64,000 nucleotides of DNA from Streptomyces sp. NBC_00285 (lineage in GTDB: Bacteria > Actinomycetota > Actinomycetes > Streptomycetales > Streptomycetaceae). This document shows, piece by piece, positions 18,898 to 26,438 of the stretch. The notes under the pieces are model-generated. The model was not told where the DNA came from. It did no database searches and saw nothing but the letters and a program-made list of their open reading frames with translations. The stretch lies in the NCBI RefSeq assembly GCF_036174265.1, contig NZ_CP108055.1, positions 558,001 to 622,000 on the forward strand, read 5' to 3'. Every line of letters begins with the position of its first letter. Within the stretch, counting starts at the first letter, position 1. The position numbers and the translations under genes were made by a program.

Positions 18898-19767
18898 ATG
18901 AGCAGCAACGTACCCCTCAATGAGCTGGGGGAATTTCTCAAAACGCGCCGCTCGGAGCTGAGCCCGCGCACGGTCGGACTGCCGGAGACAGGCGGGCCCC
19001 GCCGGGTGGCCGGGCTACGCCGTGAGGAGGTCGCCCAGCTCGCCTCGATCAGCACCGACTACTACACCCGACTCGAGCAGGGCCGTATGGAGGCGTCCGC
19101 TCCCGTTCTGGACACCCTGGCCCGCGTCCTCCACCTCGACGACGACGAGCGCGGCTATCTGTTCCAGCTCGCCGGCAAGACCACCACCCGCACCCGGCGC
19201 CGCGGCAGGCAGAAGGTCCAGCCGCAACTGCAACGCGTCCTGGACGACCTCACCGCCACCCCCGCCATCGTGCAGGGCCGGCGCGGGGACATCCTGGCCT
19301 GGAACGCCCTGGCCGCGGCCCTGGTCACGGACTTCTCCCGCGTCCCGGAGAAGCACCGCAACTACCCGCGGATCATCTTCACGGACCCGGCCATGCGCAA
19401 CCTGTACGCCGACTGGGAGACGTCCGCTCGGATCGCAGTGGCGCAGCTGCGGATGGAGGCCGCGAAGTATCCGGAGGACCCCCGCCTGATCGAACTGGTC
19501 GGTGAACTCTCCACCCGTGAACAGCAGTTCGCCCAGTGGTGGGGCGCCCACAGGGTCGCCGCCCGCACGGTGGGGACCAAGACCCTCAGCCACCCGGTCG
19601 TCGGCGAACTCGTCCTGGACTGGGACACCCTCACCGCCAACACCGACCCCGACCAGCACCTGACCGTCTGGACGGCCGCTCCCGGCTCCCCCACCCATGA
19701 ACGCCTGCGCATCCTCGCCTCCTGGGCCGCCGACCAGCACCTGTCCGCGTCGCAGCCACTGTCCTGA
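18898..19767 (+). CDS. XRE-family regulator with MmyB-like ligand-binding domain
   Basis: Transcription factor of 289 residues. An N-terminal helix-turn-helix at about residues 30-65 (GLRREEVAQLASISTDYYTRLEQGR) is followed from about residue 95 by the MmyB-type sensor domain (PAIVQGRRGDILAWNALAAALVTDF, WGAHRVA, HPVVGEL). Regulators of this family usually control a divergent SDR or oxidoreductase operon, exactly the arrangement seen here. The ligand may be a fatty acid or similar hydrophobic molecule, as described for MmyB-type domains. An ATG at 18886 is an alternative start. Confidence 0.88.
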   Translation: MSSNVPLNELGEFLKTRRSELSPRTVGLPETGGPRRVAGLRREEVAQLASISTDYYTRLEQGRMEASAPVLDTLARVLHLDDDERGYLFQLAGKTTTRTRRRGRQKVQPQLQRVLDDLTATPAIVQGRRGDILAWNALAAALVTDFSRVPEKHRNYPRIIFTDPAMRNLYADWETSARIAVAQLRMEAAKYPEDPRLIELVGELSTREQQFAQWWGAHRVAARTVGTKTLSHPVVGELVLDWDTLTANTDPDQHLTVWTAAPGSPTHERLRILASWAADQHLSASQPLS

Positions 19768-19979
19768 GTCGTCGGCCGTGATTGTCGGACGCCGGACACC
19801 GGTACCACCTGCAGCTCCGGAACGAACGCTCACCGCGTCACCGGTGTGAACCACAGCACCGGCCGCTCGGCATGGCGTGCCGGTCGCCGCGGCGGCCTTT
19901 GTCTCGCCAGGCCCTGCATGTGCCCGGAACTATGGCTTCCACCACAGCGGATGTGGTCTTGTACTGGTGAGATCACCGA

Positions 19980-21041
19980 ATGCTCGGTTTCCTCATCCGT
20001 CTCCTGCCTTTCTGGGTCCGCGAACCCCTGCTCATCGCGATCGGGTCCGTCCTGGGCGTACGCATCTTCTATCTCGGCGTTCACGATCACGATCTGGTCG
20101 CGGCCGGTCTCGGCGTGGTGTTCCTCGTGTTCACCGCCATACGCGTCCACGGGGTGATCCGGGCCCTGCGCGAACGCCGGAACCCGAGTCCGGCTGCCCC
20201 CGCGGACGGAGGAGCGGTCGAGGGCGCCGCCAAGGCACCGGCACTGGTCCCGGCTCAGGCACCGTCTCCGGCTCCGGCTCCGGCTCCGGCTCCGATCCAG
20301 GCCAAAGTCGTTCCGCCTCCCGGTCCAGCCCCCGTGCAGAAGGAGCCCAATGCGTGGGGCCAGGCCTTCGCAGCTTTGGCATTGTTCGGAGCACTCGGGG
20401 GTGCCTTGTGGGTGGCCCCACACGTGATGCCGGCGGCCGATGACAACACCCCGCAGCCCGCCTCCTGTTCGAGCGGAGAACGGGAGGAGCTGCCGAAGGC
20501 CTACAAGAAGACGCCCCGTCCCGTGACCGGTGACGAGCTGTGCGAAGTGCTCAACCGGCCGGACCTGGCCCAGCTCCTCGGAACACCCGGAGAGACCGCA
20601 TCCACTGCTTTCGGCACCAACAGCACCGCTCCCCTGACTGACAAGAAGGTCGCCCAGCCGGAGGCCGAGGTCAGGTTCGACACGTACACCGTGCATGTCT
20701 CGGCCACGTACGACAAGCTGACCACCGCCCAGTACGTGAAGCTGATGCAGTACGGGAACGAGACAGGCGTCAAGACACTCAAGGTGCTCGGTCGGCCCGC
20801 GGTCTACTCCTCGGACCACACCATGAAACTGGAGATCGATCTCGGGAGTACCGGATCCAGCGGGCCCGTCGAACAAGGCCCCCTCGCAAGGACTTTGACC
20901 GTGGCCCTCGCTCCCGATGACCGGGGCGGCTCCTACGACTTCACGGTGTGGAGCACGTCCGGAGCACTCCCGCAGGACAGTGTTCTCCTCGGGATTGCGG
21001 AGAAGGTCCTCCCGGCGATCCCCGAACGGTCTGTCCGATAG
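19980..21041 (+). CDS. Streptomyces membrane protein of unknown function
   Basis: 353 residues. Two N-terminal hydrophobic segments (about residues 12-32 and 38-56) are followed by a Pro/Ala-rich cytosolic linker partly encoded by TCCGGC repeats, a third membrane segment (about residues 126-148) and a C-terminal domain of about 200 residues. The last begins with CSSGEREELPKAYKKTP and contains a possible disulfide pair, so it is probably outside the cell. I recognise this as one of the lineage-specific Streptomyces families without an assigned role. It stands alone and is closed by the hairpin at 21059-21094. Confidence 0.75.
   Translation: MLGFLIRLLPFWVREPLLIAIGSVLGVRIFYLGVHDHDLVAAGLGVVFLVFTAIRVHGVIRALRERRNPSPAAPADGGAVEGAAKAPALVPAQAPSPAPAPAPAPIQAKVVPPPGPAPVQKEPNAWGQAFAALALFGALGGALWVAPHVMPAADDNTPQPASCSSGEREELPKAYKKTPRPVTGDELCEVLNRPDLAQLLGTPGETASTAFGTNSTAPLTDKKVAQPEAEVRFDTYTVHVSATYDKLTTAQYVKLMQYGNETGVKTLKVLGRPAVYSSDHTMKLEIDLGSTGSSGPVEQGPLARTLTVALAPDDRGGSYDFTVWSTSGALPQDSVLLGIAEKVLPAIPERSVR
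20267..20290 (+). repeat. Hexamer repeat (TCCGGC)4 in a coding linker
   Basis: Four perfect TCCGGC copies encode alternating Pro-Ala residues in the linker of the membrane protein. Linker length may vary between strains by slippage. Confidence 0.7.
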
Positions 21042-21058
21042 GACGTCGAGAACGTTTC

Positions 21059-21094
21059 GGCCGGGCGAGCCGAGTGCCAACGGCGAGCCCGGCC
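21059..21094. terminator. Bidirectional hairpin between convergent genes
   Basis: GGCCGGGC (21059-21066) pairs with GCCCGGCC (21087-21094), and inside it GCCG (21069-21072) pairs with CGGC (21081-21084). It sits between the convergent membrane protein and kinase genes and could stop transcription both ways. Confidence 0.6.
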
Positions 21095-21125
21095 ACCCTG
21101 TCGTCCACGGATGCCGCCCCGGCTG

Positions 21126-21662
21126 TCAGAGCTCCCTGACGGGCAGGCCGGGCAGACCTGTGTCGAGCAGGATGCGGTCGATGGTGGCCTTCAGGGTGCT
21201 GTCGGCACCGATGACGGTCTCGATAGGGCCCGGCAGGAGATCGAGGGGCCGGTACCAGTCCCGCAGCTCCGGCTCACCGAACTCGTCCGCGATCGGCTTG
21301 GTGGCGTGCCGCACGAGGGTCTGCTCGAACGGCACGTCCAGGTAGTAGGCGTGGGTGGGGCCGCGGTGCTCGGCACACAGCCGGGTGAGCATCTCGCCGT
21401 AACGGTCGGCGTACAGGAGCCCCTCGACGACGACGTGATAGCCGGCGTCCAGGGCGTAACGGGCCGTCAGGTCGATCAGCCCGATGTTCGGCGCTCCGGG
21501 CCGGTCCCGCTCACGCAGCACGACACGGCGCAGGTTGTCCTGGCCGACCAGCGCCAGCCCACGGCCGAAGGCCTCACGGAGACCGGCCGCGACGGACGAC
21601 TTCCCCGAGGCGCTGTTGCCGCGCAGTACGACCAGCCGGGTTTCGTCGGAGCCCACCATCAT
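21126..21662 (-). CDS. P-loop NTPase / small-molecule kinase-like protein
   Basis: About 178 residues with a Walker A motif in RGNSASGKSSVA near residue 15, followed by a kinase-like fold: GQDNLRRVVL, VVVEGLLYADRY and a lid-like RHATKPIADEF. It resembles the AAA-type or chloramphenicol-phosphotransferase/zeta-toxin-like small kinases common in Streptomyces. The substrate is unknown. I prefer the ATG at 21662, which has AGTAGGG upstream; GTG 21671 and ATG 21659 are alternatives. It is convergent with the upstream membrane protein gene. Confidence 0.78.
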   Translation of the reverse strand: MMVGSDETRLVVLRGNSASGKSSVAAGLREAFGRGLALVGQDNLRRVVLRERDRPGAPNIGLIDLTARYALDAGYHVVVEGLLYADRYGEMLTRLCAEHRGPTHAYYLDVPFEQTLVRHATKPIADEFGEPELRDWYRPLDLLPGPIETVIGADSTLKATIDRILLDTGLPGLPVREL

Positions 21663-21751
21663 GGCGATCACCCTACTGAGGCTCTGGGCCAGGCCCTGGG
21701 GGATGCACGCTCGCAGGAAGCCGACCTCTCCGAGGACACCCTTGCTCAGCG

Positions 21752-21766
21752 TATCGATATTCGATA
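21752..21766. promoter_or_regulatory. Perfect palindromic operator TATCGA-TAT-TCGATA
   Basis: A 6-3-6 inverted repeat lies 33 bases before the DUF2975 gene start, in an AT-richer patch. It is a strong candidate operator for the HTH protein encoded two genes downstream or for another regulator. Confidence 0.6.
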
Positions 21767-21799
21767 GATTCCCATCGTAACTCGATGGAAGGAGGGGCC

Positions 21800-22291
21800 A
21801 TGGGAAAGCTGACCGTGGGTGCGCTGCGGGCCGTCGGTGTGGTGATGCTCGTCGGCACCGTGTTCGTACAGGCGTCGATGGTGTGGGTGCTGGTCAGCGG
21901 GAGCGACCCGGAGGACGGGTCCCTCCCGCTGACCCCACTGCGCGTGGTCACGATCCTGGGCATGGTCGCGGTCCAGGTCGTCCTGGTCTGCGTGGGGCGC
22001 CTGGTGACGATGGTGCGGCGCGGAACCGTGTTCTCCCTAGCCGCCTTCCGGTACGTGGACGCCGTGATCGGCGCGATCGCGGCGGCCGCCCTGCTGTGGT
22101 TCGCGGTCACGGCCATCAACGCGCCGGGTCAGCGGGACGACCCGGGCGTCACCCTCATCATGGGCGGGATCGGCGTGGGCATCCTGGGGATCGCGCTCAT
22201 CGTGTTCGTCCTGCGGATGCTGCTCGCCCAGGCCGTCGCGCGCGATGTCGAAGCGGCGCAGATGCAGGCCGAGTTGAACGAGGTGATCTGA
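21800..22291 (+). CDS. DUF2975 membrane protein
   Basis: 163-residue protein with four hydrophobic segments, matching the DUF2975 family. The ATG at 21800 has AAGGAGG directly upstream, which decides the start over the earlier in-frame ATG at 21785. The stop codon overlaps the start of the following small HTH gene by one base (TGATG). DUF2975 proteins are regularly paired with a short YozG-like HTH regulator; they are thought to act as a membrane-linked regulatory pair, but the signal is unknown. Confidence 0.85.
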   Translation: MGKLTVGALRAVGVVMLVGTVFVQASMVWVLVSGSDPEDGSLPLTPLRVVTILGMVAVQVVLVCVGRLVTMVRRGTVFSLAAFRYVDAVIGAIAAAALLWFAVTAINAPGQRDDPGVTLIMGGIGVGILGIALIVFVLRMLLAQAVARDVEAAQMQAELNEVI

Positions 22292-22512
22292 TGCCGATCG
22301 CCGTCGACATCGACGTCATGCTGGCCAGGCGGAAGATGTCCGTGGGCGAACTCGCGGACCGCGTGGGGATCACGCCCGCGAATCTGGCGGTGCTCAAGAA
22401 CGGCCGCGCCAAAGCGGTACGCTTCGCGACGCTCGCGGCGCTCTGCGAGGTACTCAAGTGCCAGCCGGGCGACCTGCTGCGCTGGGAGGCGGAGGACGCC
22501 GCGAGCGGATGA
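22291..22512 (+). CDS. Small YozG/Cro-type HTH regulator
   Basis: 73-residue protein consisting of one Cro/C1-type helix-turn-helix (LARRKMSVGELADRVGITPANLAVLKNGRAK in two pieces, then FATLAALCEVLKCQPGDLL), typical of the YozG family. It overlaps the DUF2975 stop by one base, so the two are translated together. It may bind the palindrome at 21752-21766 and regulate its own operon. Confidence 0.87.
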   Translation: MPIAVDIDVMLARRKMSVGELADRVGITPANLAVLKNGRAKAVRFATLAALCEVLKCQPGDLLRWEAEDAASG

Positions 22513-22934
22513 CATCCGCGGCGGGGACGCGGCTAAGCCCCGCGTCACGGGCTCGCACCACCAGCCCGCGCCACGGCTTGCGGACCCCAAGGACACGGTT
22601 CACCGATCTCCGTCAACACCCGCCCCGGCCCCCGTGCACGCAGTCCGGCTGACCTGCACCACACCGCAGCCACTTGGCGCCCCATTCGTGATCACCTGTC
22701 AGCCGGTGGAGCGGATCACCACCTACGGAACGACGGCGACGTCCTGGATCGCCCCGCTCAGCGGTGCCGCCAGGTCGTGCCGATCAGCACCGACAGACTG
22801 GCCACGTCATCGACGTACGGCCCAGGTCACACCCTGCTGCAAGGCATGACCAGTTGACTTCACCGGGAGCCCGACGTACCCGAACATCGACAACCGGGCA
22901 CCCCTCTCGCCGGTCCCCCTCCCCCGTCGCACGG
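22513..22934. other. Intergenic gap between convergent genes
   Basis: Apart from the hairpin at 22526-22546 I find no gene, repeat or RNA in this 420-base stretch. Confidence 0.5.
22526..22546 (+). terminator. Hairpin after the DUF2975-HTH operon
   Basis: GACGCGG (22526-22532) pairs perfectly with CCGCGTC (22540-22546) around a 7-base loop, 14 bases after the HTH gene stop. Confidence 0.65.
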
Positions 22935-24008
22935 TCAGGGAACAAGGATGATCTTGCCGACGGCGGTCCGACCGGAGGATTCCGCCAGTTCGATGGCCTC
23001 GGCGGCCTCGGTGAGCGGGAAGCGGGCTGCGATCTTCGCGGTGAGTACGTCGTCGCGCAGCAGGCCGAAGACGTGGGTGAGGTCGGTGCGCAGCCGGGCC
23101 CGGAACGCCTCGCGCTTGGCCGAGTCGGGCTTGCCGGCGCCCGCCCAGATGTCGTAGAAACTCGCGTGCCTGCTGGTGGGCAGGTAGTTCCAGAACGCCA
23201 GCTTGGCCAGCAGCGGCAGGAAGTCGAGAAGGATGGGCTTGGTGTCGTCGAGAGCTGCCGCGATGCTGTAGGAGACCAGCGTGCCGGTGCGGTTGAGCAG
23301 TCGGTAGGAGAGGCTGACGCTGGCGCCGCCGAGGTGGTCGAACACGGCGTCCACGCCGTCGGGGGCGAGTTCCCTGATGCGGGCGGCCAGATCGGGGTCC
23401 CGGTAGTCGACGGGCTCCACGCCCAGGGTGCGCAACGCCTCGTGGTGGCGCGGACTCGCCGTGCCGATCACGCGGGCGCCGGCATGACGGGCGAGTTGCA
23501 CCAGGACCGAGCCGACTCCGCCGGCGGCGCCCGTCACGAGTACGGTCTGCCCCGCCCGGACCTTCGCGCTGCGGTGCAGCATCTGGTAGGCGGTCAGCCC
23601 GTTGACGATCAGCGTCTCCGCCTCGTCGGGGCCGATCCCGTCAGGCACCTCCACCAGGTCGGCAGCCGTCAGCAGGACCGCGGTGGCCCAGCCGCCGGTC
23701 TTGGTCAGCGCGGCAACCCGTCGGCCGACCAGCGCGGGATCAACTCCGGCGCCGACGGCCTCGACGACGCCGACAAGGTCGTAGCCGGGCACGAACGGGA
23801 ACGCGGGCTGGCCGTAGTAGCGGCCGCGGCGCATCGCGCTCTCGGCGAAGGACACGGCGGTCGACTCGACGCGTACCAGGGCCTGGCCGGCGGCGGGTGT
23901 CGCCAGGGCGCGCCGGACCAGTTGCAGACCGGACGGTGCGACCTTTCCCGGCAGCACTACCTCGGTTGCGGTGACGGTGTCCTCGTGGGTGGCGCCGGCG
24001 TCGGCCAT
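22935..24008 (-). CDS. NADP-dependent quinone oxidoreductase-like MDR protein
   Basis: 357-residue medium-chain reductase without zinc ligands, of the quinone-oxidoreductase/VAT-1-like group. It has the N-terminal GroES-like fold (ESAMRRGRYYGQPAFPFVPG), the nucleotide-binding motif VTGAAGGVGSVLVQ near residue 165 and the expected C-terminal LAESSGRTAVGKIIL. It likely reduces quinones or conjugated enones with NADPH. It is divergent from a TetR regulator with a 340-base spacer, a common repressor-target layout. GAGGGG precedes the ATG. Confidence 0.88.
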   Translation of the reverse strand: MADAGATHEDTVTATEVVLPGKVAPSGLQLVRRALATPAAGQALVRVESTAVSFAESAMRRGRYYGQPAFPFVPGYDLVGVVEAVGAGVDPALVGRRVAALTKTGGWATAVLLTAADLVEVPDGIGPDEAETLIVNGLTAYQMLHRSAKVRAGQTVLVTGAAGGVGSVLVQLARHAGARVIGTASPRHHEALRTLGVEPVDYRDPDLAARIRELAPDGVDAVFDHLGGASVSLSYRLLNRTGTLVSYSIAAALDDTKPILLDFLPLLAKLAFWNYLPTSRHASFYDIWAGAGKPDSAKREAFRARLRTDLTHVFGLLRDDVLTAKIAARFPLTEAAEAIELAESSGRTAVGKIILVP

Positions 24009-24349
24009 GATCGGATCCCCTCAAATGTCTGCAACTGGTCGTCGCTTTGTTAATGGTCGTAACTATGCGCCGCCCTGTCATGCCGCGTCAACCACTCAAG
24101 GGAGGGGATGTGGCCCGCCGCAGGCAAGCAGGGGCTCGGAACGCAGCTGCACCGGACCGGGACGGAGGCAATGCCGTTCGCCGAGAGCCGCGCCAGGCCC
24201 TTGACGGGCACCTCACCCCGGCCGGCACATCGCGCCGAGCCGACATCGCACCGCGTTCGAGGCCTCCACGGCAGGCCCGACCGCTGCGTTACTGCTCATA
24301 GCGCCAATCAGAGCCCATCAGTATCCGGATGCTCCGTTACAGTGTGACG
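24009..24349. other. Divergent promoter region of the MDR/TetR pair
   Basis: GTTA(N7)TAAC at 24049-24063 lies about 40 bases before the oxidoreductase start and could be a repressor site. TACAGT at 24338-24343, six bases before the TetR ATG, is a candidate -10 of a leaderless transcript. No gene is seen. Confidence 0.35.
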
Positions 24350-25051
24350 ATGACTAACGAAACGCAGTCGGTGAGCAGGCGTGAACGGCTGCGAGCCCAG
24401 ACGCTCCAGGAGATCGAGGACGAGTCGTTCGCGATCATCGACGCGGATGGCGTACAGGCGTTGTCGGTCGCAGCGCTCGCCCGCAGCATGGCGATGTCCG
24501 CGCCGGCGGTCTACCGCTACTTCCCGTCACGAGACGCCCTGGTGGCGCATCTGGTGACGCTGTCCTACCAGCACCTCGCGGCGGCGATGAGCCAAGCCGT
24601 GGAGGGGGGCCGGAAAGCGCCGCGCACGCGGGTGCGACTCGTGGTCACCGCCTACCGCGACTGGGCACTGGCCCACCGGCGTCGCTACGGGATGCTGTTC
24701 GGCGAGCGGGCCGGTGACCTGCCCGGCGAGGTCACCACGCGGACTCCGCTGGATCAGGCGATGGCACTGCTCATCGACATGCTGGCGGCCGTCCAGGGCA
24801 CCGCCCCGGCCCGCAGTACCAGCGGCGACCGCACCCTGGACGGACAACTGCGCCTGTGGGCGCGGACGCAGGAGCGGCCGGACATCGCACCGGACGTGGC
24901 CCGCGCCGCCATCCTGATCTGGACGCGGGTCCACGGGATCGTGAGCCTCGAACTCACCGGCGTGTTCGACAACCAGACGATCGAGGCGCAGCGGCTGATC
25001 GACCTGGAGATCGACAACGCCGTCCAGTGCCTGACACCGGCCGCCCCCTGA
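24350..25051 (+). CDS. TetR-family regulator with WHG C-terminal domain
   Basis: 233-residue repressor. The HTH (about residues 12-58; IDADGVQALSVAALARSM and SAPAVYRYFPSRDALVAHLV) is typical TetR, and the C-terminal part (TAYRDWALAHRRRYGMLFG, IWTRVHGIVSLELTG) matches the WHG ligand-binding domain. It probably represses the divergent quinone oxidoreductase gene. I start at the ATG at 24350; there is no ribosome-binding site, but a TAnnnT -10 ends six bases before it, suggesting leaderless translation. Confidence 0.87.
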   Translation: MTNETQSVSRRERLRAQTLQEIEDESFAIIDADGVQALSVAALARSMAMSAPAVYRYFPSRDALVAHLVTLSYQHLAAAMSQAVEGGRKAPRTRVRLVVTAYRDWALAHRRRYGMLFGERAGDLPGEVTTRTPLDQAMALLIDMLAAVQGTAPARSTSGDRTLDGQLRLWARTQERPDIAPDVARAAILIWTRVHGIVSLELTGVFDNQTIEAQRLIDLEIDNAVQCLTPAAP

Positions 25052-25274
25052 AGACGGCCGCCCCGCCCATGACGCCGTCGTCGACGCGGCAGTCACCGCA
25101 TCGGACAGGCCGACGGAACCCGTCGTTGCTCGCCCCCTGACCCTGGTCCGACCCAAGAACTCGACGTCGGTCCCGGCCGCCTTGTCGAACCCGCGGCGGC
25201 GCTGCCCGAAACGGGGATCGAGCCCCGAGCCGCCGTGTGACATCCCCGCGCCGACGGTGTGCCGGCAGAGCGTC

Positions 25275-26114
25275 CTACGTCGATGACAGATCGGCGTACA
25301 GCAGGTGATGGTCCGAGTACGAGGTGGGCTGCACACGGTGCCTGAGCGGCGTGATGCCCCGCAGGAAGACGTAGTCGAACCTGCTGTGCCAGTCGGTGGT
25401 CGGCTCGCACACGCCCGCGGTCGAGGGAGTACACCGGGGGTCCGCATCCGCGGCCAGGGACCACATCCGGCTCAGTTCGGGAGCGTCCGGCACGGCGTTG
25501 AAGTCACCGAGCACGACGGCGCGCTCGTGACGGGCGACCTCTGTGGCCAGGACGCGGACCTGGTCCGCCCGGACCGATTCCTGACGTCGTTCCGCCAGGT
25601 GTGTGTTGTAGACCCGGACGCGCCGGTCACCCACCGTGGTGGTGACGGCCATGTACCCGCGGTCCTCTGAACCCCCGTCGGGGTACTCCACTTTGACGAC
25701 GTCCGTCATCGGTGCCGCCGTCAGGAGTGCCTCGCCGAAGCCGCCGGGATTCCACGGCAGCCCCCCGCACCGGCCCCAATTCTGCAGCACCGACCCGTAC
25801 TCGACGTGGTAGACCAGCCCGTAAAGGCTCTGAAGGTACTCCCGGATCCTGTCGACGTCTCGCACACAGGCCTCTTGCAGACCGACGACCTGGGGCGCGT
25901 ATGCGGCGATCTCCCCCGCCTGGTCGGCGTTGCTCTTCCCGCAGGGGTTGCAGATGTTCCACGTCATCACCCGGTTCGGCACCACGTCCCTGGTCGCAAC
26001 GCTAGGCGTCGAGCTGCCGGAATGGGTGCTGCCTGGTGCGCTCGGGCCGACGAGCACCAGGCAGAGCATGACCACGGCGCCCACGAGCAGCCACGTGCCC
26101 CTACCGAACACCAT
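25275..26114 (-). CDS. Exported endonuclease/exonuclease/phosphatase-fold protein
   Basis: 279 residues. A hydrophobic N-terminus (about residues 8-27) acts as signal peptide or anchor. The EEP-fold catalytic pattern is complete: MTWNICNP, VGLQEACVRD (metal-binding Glu), YNTHLAERR, VLGDFNAVPDAP (Asp/Asn pair) and TSYSDHHLLYADL (Asp/His pair). Members are nucleases, sphingomyelinases or inositol phosphatases; the substrate is not evident. Two cysteine pairs (CNPCGKS, and RCTPSTAGVCE further on) suit an extracellular protein. AAGGAGGAGG precedes the ATG. Confidence 0.85.
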   Translation of the reverse strand: MVFGRGTWLLVGAVVMLCLVLVGPSAPGSTHSGSSTPSVATRDVVPNRVMTWNICNPCGKSNADQAGEIAAYAPQVVGLQEACVRDVDRIREYLQSLYGLVYHVEYGSVLQNWGRCGGLPWNPGGFGEALLTAAPMTDVVKVEYPDGGSEDRGYMAVTTTVGDRRVRVYNTHLAERRQESVRADQVRVLATEVARHERAVVLGDFNAVPDAPELSRMWSLAADADPRCTPSTAGVCEPTTDWHSRFDYVFLRGITPLRHRVQPTSYSDHHLLYADLSST

Positions 26115-26438
26115 CGCCTCCTCCTTGCGGACGCACAGGCGTCCGACGTCTCATGGACGAGATTAGAGGATGCCCGGATTCACGCAGTGAACGTTCCTGC
26201 GGCCCGATTCGATCACCACCTCCGCACAAGGCTTCATCTCAGGTCCGGTTTCGGCAACTTCACTGCGGTATCCGACCAGTTGGGGTGAGCCTGCCGCCTG
26301 CCCTCCCTGGCAGGGCCTACGTTGGCCCGAAGTATCTGTACGCCTGCGCCGAGGCGAGGGACCCGATGCAGGGGCACGGCCCACCGGGGAGCCGAGGGGC
26401 AGACATGCGGGAGTGTTGATCGGCAGGGGTAGTGGGCA
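26115..26438. other. Divergent promoter region
   Basis: 324 bases between the exported nuclease-fold gene and the SpoIIE-type gene, presumably holding both promoters. I could not pick out convincing promoter elements or repeats. Confidence 0.4.

Noticed and set aside
20267..20290. Possible CRISPR-like or regulatory array
   Set aside because: It is a simple hexamer repeat encoding a Pro-Ala linker; there are no spacers.
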